From the NCBI RefSeq assembly GCF_032452875.1, contig NC_083885.1:64037925-64101924 (forward strand): 64,000 nt of DNA, given 5' to 3'. Positions within the stretch are counted from its first letter, which is position 1; every line of letters starts with the position of its first letter. The position numbers and the translations under genes are program-made. This DNA comes from Bos javanicus (taxonomy: Eukaryota; Chordata; Mammalia; Artiodactyla; Bovidae). Positions 32,909 through 44,058 of this stretch are shown here, piece by piece. A model generated the notes under the pieces. It made no database searches and was not told the DNA's origin. It worked only from the letters and a program-made list of their open reading frames with translations.

Positions 32909-35877
32909 TCATCTGGAATGGATTTTCCAGTGGCGTTTGAAAGTCCCCAGCTGACGGAAGGCTCTGTGACACTTGGGGCACACGTAGGGCCTGAGCCCAG
33001 AGTGGGTGCATCGGTAAACATTGAGGTTCCCTCGGTGGCCGAAAGCTCTGTCACAGTGCTCACAGCGGAAAGGCTTCTCCTGGGTGTGGGTCCTCTTGTG
33101 AGCGCGCAGTGTGGAGTCGTGGGTGAACTTCTTGATGCAGATGTCACAGCTGTAGGGCTTCTCTCCAGTGTGGATCCGCTGGTGAACCCGCAGGTCTGAA
33201 GGCTGTATGAACCCTCTGGCACAGATGTCACATTGAAAGGGCCTCTCTCCTGTGTGTGTCCTCTGGTGCAAGGTAAGCTGAGATTGATAAGGAAAGCTCT
33301 TTTTGCACACCTTGCATTCAGAGGGTGCCCGTCCCGGGGGTTTCTGCTCCCTCAGGAAGACTGGTGGGTCCCCCGGTGCCAGATGAACCAACGGAATGGA
33401 ACCCAAGTCGTCCTGAGAACTCTCCTTGATCCAAACACGTGGCTGCCTCTTGAAGCACCTCTTGGCAAGAGGGACTGCTGTCCCGTTTCCTTTTGACGTG
33501 TCTGCGATTCTTCAGAGGACCTCGTCTGGATCCACTCGGGGTGGAAACATCTCCCTCTGGAACACAAGAGGAAAGGCTTCAGGAGCCACATTTGAAGTAT
33601 CACTTCCTTCCTGGGGACTCTCCCCTCTCTCTGCCCTCCCAGAATCTGCTCAAAGAAGAGATTCAGCACCATATTTATCAAGGAGCATTTTCCATGGTGC
33701 CGACCTCATTGGAACCATCCCTAATTTGGCTACAGACTTCCCAGCATACAAACTACCTAAGAGTCTAGCTAATGAAACACTCTGAAACATTGACGATGGA
33801 GAAGGTTGGCATTGGAGAAGCAACTCCTACCCCACAACACCAAGGGATGGAAATGCTGGGTACCCCTTCCTGGACATCAGTGGAGGCAGTCAGTACCTCC
33901 TGTGGTCTCCAAATTTTTAATACTCACCATGATCCTGCAGAAGTTCAGGCTCTTGAGCCGAAAGGGTTCTTGTCACTCCTGTGTCTTTCAGCAGGTCCTT
34001 CTCCAAGTTCTCTTTGGAGGGCGTATGACCCTCCAGTTCAACTGTTTCAAGAATGGTCTCTGGCGGGAGAGCTTTCTGGCCCTGACAAGGGGCAACCAAG
34101 CAGAGTCAATCCCACTGCCTTAGCCCTCGGCAAGCTCTGTCTCCTCTTTGCCCACCCGCCTCGTACCCTGATCTCACACTCCAGCTTTCTGGATATCAGT
34201 TTGGGGGATATGCCCTGACTGCTTCCCATCACCCTGATTGGCAGTCCTCTTCTGATTCCCATGTCTGTCCTTGATCTATACCAACCACCTCTGGCGAAAG
34301 TCCAGACTTCACAGCTGGCTCTGCCAATTATCTTTGCACATATCTCTCCACCTCATCTCACATTCTCCAGGCCCTGAATCTGAAAGCAGAGGATTCTGGC
34401 TCTAGGGCTCCTGACTTCACCACTTGTTGATACCTTGCCTGGATTTCTCTTGGACATGGAAGGTGGCCTGGGGCATAATAAGATGATAAGCAGTATAGCT
34501 GTTATACTGTATAGCTCTATTCTATACTATGTAGCTCTATTCATGAGAAATCAGTAGCATCTCCTCCCCTGATTCACATTTCAAAAATCCACTCTCTCCA
34601 GACATACTCCAAAATCTGAGGGGGAAAATGACTCCAACGGGGTCTTGTTATCAATTCTAGGTGTTTACAATATCCCCCAATATTAGTGCCTCTGACGAAA
34701 TCCATCATGGGTGAAACTCGTGTGAGTGCATTTACAACTGATGAACTGAGCCGGCACCATCCATGGAAACAGGACTCCTCTCCCTCATGCTTAGGGCCAC
34801 AAGCTTTCATGGTGAAGGACTATGAAAGAGGGACTGTCTTCATTCTCACACTGGATGGAAAACGGCCGGGAACGGAATGCATCCATGAGAATTCCTGGAG
34901 GCAGTGGGTCCATTCCTGTCCTTTGCCCAGTTCTTCCGCAGTCACACTCACTCGACCCACTTCTACCTGCTCCCAGACTGGAGGTCAGGACATCATACTC
35001 ACCTGCCCCCTCGACAGGTCCTTGGCTCCTGGCAGATGCTGCCCGTCTCGGCTTTCCTGCTGGCCCTCGTCTGGAGGGACGACACTGACTGTAGACTGGG
35101 GCTCCCTGGCTTGGTCTTCCTCACCGTGCCCCTCACTGACCTCAGATCCTAACATCTCAACACCCGAGACTGGCATCAAAAAATCCTCACCTTGGACACA
35201 GACTACAGCCTGTGACAAAAAATTCAAATAGGATTAGTCTCCCTTCACAAGACCCAAAAAGGTATTCATTGCATATACTACCTTAGAAGCCCACCTCCTC
35301 GGAATGACATTTGAAACACCAACACCCTCAAAGTGAGGATCTACAGAAACATCTCCAGTGATGCCACAGGCCAAGTGCTCGCCCTTCTGGGAATCACTGA
35401 TTCAGAGCCAAGCCCTCTGATCCTTCTCCTTCATCTCCTAGCTCCCAGCCCCTCATGCCACCGTTCCCTGAATCAGCGGGACACTAGGGTCCTACTCACC
35501 CATTTCTTCAGTTTCTGCTTCTTTCTCAGCACCTCTTCCAGATCCTTACAAGTCTCGGCACCACTACTTGTGACTAAGATCTGGATGTCCTGCGGCATGC
35601 ACATCACGAACTGCTCCAGCACCAGCCTGTCCACCATGTCCTCCTTGGTGTGAAGATCCGGCCTCAGCCACAGACTGCAGAGTTCACGGAGCCTCCTCAG
35701 AGCTTTGATCAGGTCGGATTCATCCGAGCTCCTAAATGTTCTGAAGCGAACTCGCAACTCTTTACGGTCGGAGTCGGGGTTTTCCCTTCGGGTGCCTTGG
35801 CGTGGCGCAGACGGTGGCGACTCTGCTCGGGGGCTGTCCGCGAAGCGGCCACGACCCCTTGTCTGGTTCTCAGCCAT
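32909..35877 (-). pseudogene. Gene e: type I ZSCAN5-like gene, frameshifted before the fingers
   Basis: Exons are 35877-35500 (ATG, SCAN), 35209-35003, 34081-33928 and 33556-32909, with intact GTGAG donors and AG acceptors. The last exon is 648 nt where intact copies have 647. One extra C, in GAAACCCCCGGGACGG, shifts the frame and meets a TGA shortly before finger 1. A spliced message would give a SCAN protein of about 320 aa without fingers. The finger frame itself stays open. Finger 4 has lost its first histidine (NVYRCTH). The same extra C occurs in gene f. The SCAN exon resembles gene a (LHTKEDMVD), while the last exon resembles f. An L1 and a Bov-A2 sit in its 3' UTR. The promoter is complete. 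Confidence 0.85.
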
Positions 35878-36434
35878 ACCGACTGTAGAGCTTTTCAGTA
35901 GGACTCTGGGCAAATGCTTCTGGAAGTCGGTGCCCAACTGACCCCGATGGAAAGGAATTTCCTTTTGCTTTTCCTCAGTAATAGATTCAGTATTCAGAAA
36001 TATGGGGGAAAAAAGATAAATGAATGCAGCCAAATACTTTTATTTTCATCCACCCTACCATCCCTCATCCCAATACTGGACATTATTCCCCCCTCAGAAT
36101 TTCACACCAGGGACAAGAATCCATTCTGTTATTCCTCCGACATCCATCTTATAGTACAAGAAACTGTGTGGTCAAAACTGTTCACAGGGCAGTGTTTAAA
36201 AGCCCTTCTTGGAAAAATGAAGCACACCACACGACACCATGGAGTGTGGAAACAATCTCATCTCACTGAAGATTCCACAAATGAACCACAGTTCCCGTGT
36301 GGCCGGAGGGAGATGGGTGGATTTCACACGGTCTCTGAGCGAATGCAAGGTGAACAGAAAGCCAGGACTTACTGAAACCCACTTCCACGTGCCCTGACTT
36401 TCGAGCGTTCTCTTTACACATTTCCCATCAATTA

Positions 36435-36830
36435 CCTCCTTGAAGCCTTCTCGCCTCGGTCCTCCTCAGTTGGGGACTTGCTCTCAAACTCGGCCGGCGG
36501 AGAAGCGTCTCTCTATGGAGCTGGAAGAAATGCCGAACCTCTCGGCCTGTTACCCAATCGGCGCATGGATTCGTTGAGGGCGGGGCAAACCATTCTAGAT
36601 AATCCCACTTTACTTGAACACAGGGATTCGATTGCCCTTGGAAACTCGCTCAGGAGAAACCACGATTTACTAAAGACGCCTCCATAGTGATTTAGCGACA
36701 GATTCTGTGTATTTTTTGTTGTTGTTGTTCTGTTTTTGGCCAAGCACGGGGGCAGGTGCGGTCTCAGTTCCCAGACCGCGGAAGGAAACCATGCCACCTG
36801 CAGCGGGAGCGCTAAGTCTCACCCGCTGGA
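36435..36830 (-). promoter_or_regulatory. GC-rich type I promoter and exon 1 of gene e
   Basis: Inverted counterpart of the gene b promoter, with the CCAAT box kept (CCAAT on the plus strand at 36553-36557) and CpG-rich exon 1 sequence. The donor is GGAG|GTAATTG near 36438. Confidence 0.65.
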
Positions 36831-37320
36831 CCGCTAGGGAAACCCCTCGGTTTCCTTTTGGATTTGATTGATTTTTGACTTTTGGGACTGCATTTTGGGG
36901 TGAACGGACTGGTTTTAATGATCTCGAGAATTTTTGGTCTCACTGCCTGGAGGGTTTGACGGAGTCAGAGACATGACTGGAATCTGGCTGGGAGCCAGAT
37001 CGGTTAGACTCCTCTCGTCTTTTCTGTTCTTGTGAGATAAGTCTTAAAAGGCTTTCCTAAAAGCAGCTGATGAGCTAAGGTGTGAGAAGACCCGATTTCT
37101 AAGTAGCCTTTTTGAAGACTAGAAGTTGTACACCAAGAGGAAAGAAGAATGACACCTATCACTTTCGGAAGCCTTCCTTTTTCAAAACACCTTGGGAAGA
37201 AATACCTGAACAAGTATGGAGTGAGTGAATCTATCTCAGCATAAAAGCAGCCATGTAGGCAAAACCACGGCCATCACCTATTCCCTGTAGAAAAGTCTTA
37301 GAAACTACACAGACACATTT
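36831..37320. other. Intergenic module sequence
   Basis: Mirror of 10.94-11.44 kb. No repeat or coding sequence recognised. Confidence 0.5.
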
Positions 37321-37332
37321 GACAGAAATGTG

Positions 37333-37338
37333 TTTATT
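37333..37338 (-). other. Poly(A) signal of fusion copy 3
   Basis: AATAAA on the minus strand in the conserved context. Confidence 0.6.
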
Positions 37339-37639
37339 TGAAATTTATATTCCACTGGAGAGCTTGGCCTCTGTGCCAGGACCATTGAGGTTTACAGAGA
37401 AGTCCTGCCTAACAGGAAGGCAGTCAACAGTAGGCTCAGTTTCATGATGAAGTACTGATAACTAATGAGACATGCTTTGAGTAAAAGAATAACAAAAGAA
37501 AGCAAAAACTTTTTGAAACAGGCTACACTAAAGTAGAAAACAAAATCCAAAGGGAACCATAAGCCATCACTCAAATATCCTCCTCATTCATGTAAATGGA
37601 ACCCCCTGGACCCAATATCCTCCGAAGCTCTTCCCATGT

Positions 37640-38035
37640 CATCCACCCTTTGTGTTACAGAAGTGACAAATCATTGTGAATTTCCTACTTGGACCTGAGG
37701 GCAGGGTCCTGGGCCAGTGGTTTGGAATGGGTTTCCTGGTGGGATGTGAGAGACCCCAGGGAGCGGAAGGCACATGACACTCGGGGCACATGTAGGGCTC
37801 GAGCCCAGAGTGTGACCATGAGGTTCCCTCTGTGGTTGAAAGCTTTTTCACAGTGCTCACAGCAGAAAGGCTTCTATGGGTGTGGGTCCTCTGGTGAGCA
37901 TGCAGCGTGGAGTCGTGAGGGAACCTCTTGGGGTAGAGATCACAGCCGTAGGGCTTCTCGCCCATGTGGGTCTCCTGGTGAACACACATGTCCGGAGGCT
38001 GCATGAACCATTGGACATGGAGGTTGCTTTTTTCT
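37640..38035 (-). pseudogene. Zinc-finger remnant of a ZSCAN5-like last exon (fusion copy 3)
   Basis: Minus-strand remnants: finger 2 without cysteines (WFMQPPDMCVHQETH), finger 3 CDLYPKRFPHDSTLHAHQRTH with its second cysteine lost, a small deletion that shifts the frame, then finger-5 residue CPECHVPSAPWG. It lies 3' of the FAM32A copy. Confidence 0.75.
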
Positions 38036-38223
38036 TTTTTGAATTTAAGGGCCATCTCTCTTTAATGCGGTTCCAGAATAAGGGCCCATTGCTCTGATAA
38101 GCATGGGCTCAGCAGAAGGCTCAAAAGAATGTGTGTAAAAGAATGTTTCCAAAGGCTCCAGAGATGACCCCAACTCTGCTTCCTGCTTCCCCTGGACAAT
38201 ACTCCATCTCCTGGGTGGGGCGG

Positions 38224-38571
38224 CTACGTGGTCCAGCTGACTTTAGGAATGTCATAGTGCTCCGTGAGTGTGTCCAGGTGTCTGTTGAAGCCCTCCACTC
38301 TCTGCTTGTGGGTTTTGGATGCTTTCTTCAGGATCCTCTCCATTTGTCGCTTCTCCCGCACCTTCTCAAAGGCCACCTGGGCTGGGGTCAGCTTGTCGAG
38401 GTGGCGCCTCAGCATTTCCTCCTGGTTCTTCTGGATTTTCCCCATCGTTTCCAGGAGTTTTGCCTTGTCTCTGTCCTTTTTCTTCTTCCGCTTGGTCACA
38501 ACAAACTCTGTGACTCCTTTGAGCTTCAGGGGTCCCTTTTGGACCTGCTCGTAGGCGTCCATGCTGCCCAT
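38224..38571 (-). CDS. FAM32A-like retrogene, fusion copy 3 (115 codons; 112 from the family ATG)
   Basis: A complete intronless frame from MGSMDAYEQVQKGP to YDIPKVSWTT and stop. From the second ATG (38562) it is 112 aa, the length of human FAM32A. The last residue is Thr where FAM32A and two sister copies have Lys; this is at the tail that reaches the spliceosome active site in the human protein. Other changes include GVTEFVVTKRKK for GVTELGVTKRKK. Upstream, at about 38670, the fusion locus is interrupted by BovB, which separates this frame from any promoter and exon 1. The frame is open but its expression is doubtful; it may be a recently silenced copy. Confidence 0.6.
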   Translation of the reverse strand: MGSMDAYEQVQKGPLKLKGVTEFVVTKRKKKKDRDKAKLLETMGKIQKNQEEMLRRHLDKLTPAQVAFEKVREKRQMERILKKASKTHKQRVEGFNRHLDTLTEHYDIPKVSWTT

Positions 38572-38671
38572 TTTTGGATTCGGATTTCTAAATGGACAAA
38601 AGTCGGGGGTGGGTCAGGTTTCTGAAATGGAAATTGGGACAATATCGTTCTCTACTGTAGATCCGAGAGGT

Positions 38672-39965
38672 TCTCTCTTTGTGGAAGCAGGAGCCTTTTA
38701 ATTTCATGGCTGCAGTCACCATCTGCAGTGATTTTGGAGCTCCCCCACCTCGAAAATAAATTATCTCACTTTTCCCACTGTTTCCCCATCTGTTTGCCAT
38801 GAAGGGATGGGACCAGATGCCATGATCTTAGTTTTCTGAATATTGAGTTTTAAGACAAGATTTTCGCTCTCCTCTTTCACTTTCATCAAGGGACTCTGGT
38901 TCTTCTTCGTTTCTGCCAGAAGGGTCGTGTCATCTGTGTATCTGAGGTTATTGATATTTCTCCTGCAAATCTTGATTCCAGCTTGTGTTTCATCCAGCCC
39001 AGCTTGTCTCATGATGTATTCTGCATATAAATTACATAAGCAGGGTGACAATATACATCCTTGATGTACTCCTTTCCCGATTTGGAATCAGTCCGTTGTT
39101 CCAAGTCCAGTTCTAACTGTTGCTTCCTGACCTGAACACAGATTTCTCAGGAGGCAGCTCATGAAGTCTGGTATTCCTGTCTAACAATTTTCCACATTTT
39201 CTTGTGATCCACACAGTCAAAGGCTGTGGCATAGTCAATAAAGCAGAAGTAGATGTTTCTCTGGAACGCTCTTGCTTATTCAATGATCCAATTGATGTTG
39301 GCAATTTGATCTCTGGTTCCTCTGCCTTTTCTAAATCCACCTTGAGCATCTGAAAGTTCATGGTTCACTTACTGTTGAAGAGTGGCTTGGAGAATTTTTA
39401 GCATTACTATGCTAGCATGTGAGATGAGTGCAACTGTGCAGTAGTTTGAACATTCTTTGGCATTGCCTTTCTTTGGGATTGGAATGAAAACTGTCCTTTT
39501 CCATCCTGTGGCCACTGCTGACTTTTCCAAATTTGCTGACTTATTGAGCACAACAGTTTCACAACATCATGCCTGAGGATTTGAAATAGCTCAACGGGAA
39601 TTCCATCACCTCCACTAGCTTTGTTCATAGTGATTCTTCCTAAGGCCCACTTGACTTCACATTCCAGGCTGTCTGGCTCTAGGTGAGTGATCACACCTTT
39701 GGGATTATCTGGGTCGTGAAGATCTTTTTGTATAGTTCTGTATATTCTTGCCACCTCTTCTTAATATCTTCTGCTTCTCTTGGGTCCATACTACTTCTGT
39801 CCTTTATTGTGCCCATCCTTGCATGAAATGTTCCCTTGGCAAATCCAAATCCTTTCTCACACCCTCGGAGGGCACCGCTCCTCACACTCTCTACCTTCTC
39901 CTCTACTCCCCAGCCACCTTGCACACCTGACCACACCACTGGCTTTGCGGTCTGGTTTCTAGGGT
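38672..39965 (-). mobile_element. BovB (RTE) fragment, longest in the window
   Basis: Minus-strand pieces cover the reverse transcriptase from DPREAEDIKKRWQEYTE through KASGGDGIPVELFQILRH, PIPKKGNAKECSNY and MSPCLCNLYAEYIMRQAG to NNLRYTDDTTLLAE, where the catalytic YADD box reads YTDD. Several frameshifts and stops make it inactive. The 39.51-39.97 part is the piece repeated in the other two spacers. Confidence 0.92.
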
Positions 39966-40129
39966 TTTCCTCCACTGTCTGGAAAGTCCTTCCCCCGACA
40001 CCCTCAGGCTGTCTTCAGATCTCGACACAATCAGTGGTTCTTTGGAGACGGACAGGCCTGGCTGTTGCTTTATCACCCGGCATCTCACTCCATCACCACG
40101 TTTCCTCAATAGCAGTTTCTCAGCCTCGG

Positions 40130-40432
40130 TGTGTATTTTATTTTTAACTCCATTTGTTTTTGGCTCTGCTGGGTCTTTGTTGCTGCTCGGGGTGCAGGGC
40201 TCCTCTCCAGTCGCGGGGCATAGGCTTCTCGCTGCAGTGACCTGTCTTGTGGGGACCCCCGACTCTCGGGGCTCTGGGCTTCAGTAGTGGCGGCTCCCAG
40301 GCTCGGTGGTTGTGTCGCACGGCCTTAGTTGCTCCTGAGCCCTGGGATCTTCTCGGGTCAGGGATGGAACTCGTGTCCTCTCATTGGCAGGCACAGCTTT
40401 TACCTCCGAGCCCCCCAGGGAAGCCCTATTAT
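40130..40432 (-). mobile_element. CHR-type SINE in the spacer
   Basis: Third copy of the spacer CHR SINE (others at 23.26 and 56.42 kb). Confidence 0.75.
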
Positions 40433-40614
40433 CCACTTTCTTAACTACTACTTAACTGTGTCTGTGTTTTGAAGTCTTATTCATATTTCATCGTATTAAT
40501 TTCTTGTGTTGATTCTTCGATAATGGTTCTAATACCCCTGTTTCTGAAGAGACCCAGTCTTTATATTCTATATTGCTTCTTTGAATTAGTTGCCTCCATC
40601 TTGGGCCTGTAAGT

Positions 40615-41210
40615 TAACATCCTTTGAGATAGAAGGAGGCGACAGAGGATGAGATGGTTTGATGGCATCACCAAATTAATGGACACGAGGTTGAGCAAAC
40701 TCCTGGGGGATAGTGAAGGACAGGGAAGCCTGGCGTGCTGCAGTGCATGCAGTTGCAAAGTGAAGTGGCTCTTTGTGACCCCATGGACTGTAGCCAACCA
40801 GGTTCCTCCGTCCATGGGATTCTCCAGGCAAGAATACTTCAGTGGGTTGCCATTCCCTTCTCTTGGGGAACTTCCCAACCGAGGGAGCAAACCCATGTCT
40901 CTTGCATTGGCAGGCGGATTCTTTACCACTGAGCCTCCTGGGAAACCATGAGAGATTCTGAGAATGACCCAAGAAATGAAAACAAATGGACCCTGGAACT
41001 GAAGCTTAACTGTATTTACAACAATCAAGATGACACACATCAGACCAGTGATGACCACTTTTAAGATGGTTGTCAGAGCTGACTACACTGTTTCTGCCTG
41101 TAGCCCCCTCCCTCCATGTATAAAAGCTGTCACTCATTAATTGTCCAGGGTAGGAGGTGGGGGGAGTCAGCCATTGGACAGTCGTCTGCCCCACCTCCAC
41201 AGTTGTTGGA
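40615..41210. other. Spacer copy: BovB 3' piece, Bov-tA (-), LTR-like 5' part
   Basis: Direct repeat of 23.75-24.35 kb. BovB 3' end at 40615-40755, Bov-tA on the minus strand at 40760-40950, then the TATA-bearing LTR-like part (TATAAAAGCTGTCACTC near 41119). Confidence 0.6.
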
Positions 41211-41330
41211 GAAGGAAATGGCAACCCAGTCCAGTACTCTTGCCTGGAATGCCATGGACGGAGGACCCTGGTAGGCTACAGTCCACCGGGCTGCAAAGAG
41301 TTGGACATGACTGAGTGACTCTCTGATGCT
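41208..41330 (+). mobile_element. Bov-tA fragment at a recombination junction
   Basis: Starts GGAGAAGGAAATGGCAACCC like the SINE at 24.36 kb but breaks off near 41325 straight into FAM32A sequence. The element marks where two different module ends were joined. Confidence 0.6.
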
Positions 41331-41512
41331 TTCTGATGCTTTCTTCAGGATCCTCTCCATCTGTTGCTTCTCCTGCACCTTCTCAAAGGCCACCTGGGCT
41401 GGGGTCGGCTTATCGAGCTGGCGCCCAGCTCCTCCTCCTGGTTCTTCCGGATTTTTCCCATCGTTTCCAGGAGTTTTGCCTTGTCTATGTCCTTTTTCTT
41501 CTTCCGCCACTA
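41325..41512 (-). pseudogene. FAM32A fragment at the head-to-head centre
   Basis: The minus strand reads from about RKKKKDIDKAKLLETMG through KPTPAQVAFEKVQEKQQMER to KKASE, then ends. It has a frameshift in the middle (GAGRQLDKP). It shares the truncation point and upstream sequence of the 8.1 kb copy, so it is the remaining middle part of that copy's counterpart. Confidence 0.8.
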
Positions 41513-41629
41513 ACCAAACTAGGTAAAACTTTCAGATACCTATGCTTTGACTCCTTCCAACTCTCCAGGTAAATGAGAAAAGTATTTGATAGACCAGGAA
41601 AATCAATCTTACTACCAAAAAGTGCACGG

Positions 41630-41965
41630 GCTTCTCTGGTGGTAAAGAATCTGCCTGCAATACGGGAGACCTGGCTTTGATACCTGGGTTGGGAAGATCC
41701 CTTGGAGAAGGGAACAGCTACCGACTCGTCTTCTGGCGTGGAGAATTCCATGGACTGTATATCCACGGGGTCACAAAGTGTTGGACATGACTGAAAGACT
41801 TTCACTTTACTTCTTTCCCAGCTGAGCCACAAGGGAAGCCCAAGGATACTGGAGTGAGTAGCGTATCTCTTCTCCAGCAGATCTTCCTGACCCAGGAATT
41901 ACTACAGCATCTCCTGCATTGTAGGTGGATTCTTTACCACCTGAGCTATCAGAGAAGTCTACCAG
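41630..41965. mobile_element. Bov-tA pair (+ then -)
   Basis: Direct repeat of 8.51-8.85 kb: a plus-strand Bov-tA to about 41810, then a partial one on the minus strand. Confidence 0.75.
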
Positions 41966-42004
41966 AAAACCAACATGGAGGCCTCTTTGATAAATTGTGT
42001 TTTT

Positions 42005-42240
42005 TTTTCCAGTGAAGTGTCCGTGTGAAACTGGATATTTGGATAAATTGGATTATCTAAAATGAAGTCATATAAATGGCTTGAACCACCGTTGCACAAT
42101 CTCTGTGCTGATGGTGTAACAAGCAGGGACCCTTGCCATTTCCCCCGGCTCTCTATAAATAGAGATGTTTCAGCCCCAGACACACACTGATAGCCAGTCA
42201 CCGATTTGAGGAGGCTGAGGGCAAGAGGGCTCCAAGGAGG
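42005..42240 (+). promoter_or_regulatory. TATA promoter and exon 1 of fusion copy 5
   Basis: TATAAATA at 42154-42161, the block TTTCAGCCCCAGACACAC, and exon 1 ending before GTAAGTGATG at about 42240. Nearly the same as at fusion copy 2. Confidence 0.65.
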
Positions 42241-42807
42241 TAAGTGATGAGTGAGAACATCTAAGGAGAAGGTTTGGGAATCAATACAGAAGGAGGTGGT
42301 GGGTTTCGGAAGGCTGGGTTTTCTACTCACCTTGCATCAGCTCAAAGATCTTCTGAAAGTGGTGGATCTCTCTTAAACTCCATATTAACTACGGTTGACT
42401 GCTGAGCTCTCTGTGAGGAAAAGAACTTCCTCACAGACTTTAAATATGTAAATGGAACTTGGGAAATATAATGGAACACAGATCCTTCTCTTGCAGAAAA
42501 GACATTTTAAATAAGAGGTCTTTCAGGTTCCCCCCGCCTGCCTCCATCTGATTTATAGGTTTATAAATCACCTTGATTTATAGGGTGTTGCCACCCTCCA
42601 TGCTGTGGTGTGGTGTGCTGCATTTATTCCTCAAGGCTTTCTGAACCCTGGCCCCCTGGGCGAAGCAGAGATGTTCGTCTATGTTCATTGGTGTTAACCC
42701 ATACAGAGGGAACCTCTCGGATCTACACAGGAGAACGATATTGTCCCAATTTCCATTTGAGAAAACTGACCCCCCACTTTTGTCCATTTAGAAATCCGAA
42801 TCCACAG
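42241..42807 (+). other. Putative intron 1 and 5' leader of fusion copy 5
   Basis: Counterpart of 9.13-9.69 kb, with the candidate acceptor TTTTGTCCATTTAG at 42778-42791 and a 16-nt leader to the first ATG. Confidence 0.5.
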
Positions 42808-43155
42808 ATGGGCAGCATGGACGCCTACGAGCAGGTCCAAAAGGGACCCCTGAAGCTGAAAGGAGTCACAGAGCTTGGTGTGACCAAGCGGAAGAAGAAA
42901 AAGGACACAGACAAGGCAAAACTCCTGGAAACGATGGGAAAAATCCAGAAGAACCAGGAGGAGGAGCTGAGGCGCCACCTCGACAAGCTGTCCCCAGCCC
43001 AGGTGGCCTTTGAGAAGGTGCAGGAGAAGCGACAAATGGAGAGGATCCTGAAGAAAGCATCCAAAACCCACAAGCAGAGAGTGGAGGACTTCAACAGACA
43101 CCTGGACACGCTCACGGAGCACTATGACATTCCTAAAGTCAGCTGGACCAAGTAG
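42808..43155 (+). CDS. FAM32A-like retrogene, fusion copy 5 (112 aa from the family ATG)
   Basis: The best preserved copy. The frame is open from MGSMDAYEQVQKGPLKLKG to HYDIPKVSWTK and stop; from the second ATG at 42817 it encodes 112 aa, exactly the FAM32A length. The C-terminal ~60 residues (AFEKVQEKRQMERILKK onwards) are almost unchanged from human FAM32A, whereas the middle (KIQKNQEEELRRHLDKLS) differs at many positions. FAM32A is a nuclear exon-ligation factor of the spliceosome. A ZSCAN5-type TATA promoter and exon 1 lie 570 bp upstream, with a usable splice donor and acceptor, so a spliced message with FAM32A as its only protein is plausible. Expression is inference. FAM32A identity is secure. 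Confidence 0.75.
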   Translation: MGSMDAYEQVQKGPLKLKGVTELGVTKRKKKKDTDKAKLLETMGKIQKNQEEELRRHLDKLSPAQVAFEKVQEKRQMERILKKASKTHKQRVEDFNRHLDTLTEHYDIPKVSWTK

Positions 43156-43344
43156 CCACCCCACCCAGGAGATGGAGTATTGTCCAGGGGAAGCAGGAAG
43201 CAGAGTTGGGGTCATCTCTGGAGCCTTTGGAAACATTCTTTTACACACATCCTTTTGAGCCTTCTGCTGAGCCTGTGCTTATCAAAGGACTGGGCCCTTA
43301 TTCTGGAACCACATTAAAGAGAGACGGCCATTTAAATTAAACAA

Positions 43345-43760
43345 CGAAAAAAGCAACATCCATGTCCAATGGTTCATTCAGCCTCCGGACCTGTGCGTTC
43401 ACCAGGAGACCCACGTGGGCGAGAAGCCCTACAGCTGTGATCTCTGCCCCAAGAAGTTCCCCCACGACTCCACGCTGCACGCTCACCAGAGGACCCACAC
43501 CCAAGAGAAGCCTTTCTGCTGTAAGCACTGTGAAAAAGCTTTCAACCACAGTGGGAACCTCAGTGGTCACACACTGGGCTCGAGCTCTACATGTGCCCCC
43601 AGTGTGACCTGCCTTCTGCTCCCTGGGGTCTCTCACATCCCACCAGGAAACCCATTCCGAACCACTGGCCCAGGACCCTGCCCTCAGGTCCAAGTCGTTT
43701 CTGCTCCAAGAAGGAAATTCACAATGATTTGTCACTTCTGTAAGACAAAGGGTGGATGAC
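43345..43760 (+). pseudogene. Zinc-finger remnant of a ZSCAN5-like last exon (fusion copy 5)
   Basis: Finger 2 without its cysteines (VQWFIQPPDLCVHQETH), a complete finger 3 (CDLCPKKFPHDSTLHAHQRTH), finger 4 CKHCEKAFNHSGNLSGH, then a frameshift. It follows the FAM32A 3' UTR and its A-rich end (AAATTAAACAACGAAAAAAG). Confidence 0.75.
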
Positions 43761-44058
43761 ATGTGAAGAGCTTCGGAGGATATTGGGTCCAGGGGCTTCC
43801 ATTTACATGAATGAGGAGGATATTTGAGTGATGGCTTATCGTTCCCTTTGGATTTTGTTTTCTACTTTAGTGTAGCCTGTTTCAATCAGTTTTTGCTTTC
43901 CTTTGTTATTCTTCTACTGAAAGCATGTCTCATTAATTCTCAAAACTTCATCATGAAACTGAGCCTACTGTTGATTGCCTTTCTGTTAGGTGGGACTTCA
44001 CTGTAAAACTGCATGTTCCTGGCACAGAGGCCAGGCTCTGCCGTGGAATTTAAATTTA

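Larger units (their letters stand above)
24338..38670 (-). repeat. Module M3, right arm of the first full inverted repeat
   Basis: Contains gene d, gene e and the FAM32A fusion in reverse order and orientation to M2. It is longer than M2 mainly because of the 1.24-kb L1 insertion at 31.4 kb. Confidence 0.85.

Noticed and set aside
38761..39975. Reverse transcriptase-like frames as a possible retron or viral gene
   Set aside because: Motifs are those of the ruminant BovB (RTE) retrotransposon; the frame is broken and the YADD box altered.
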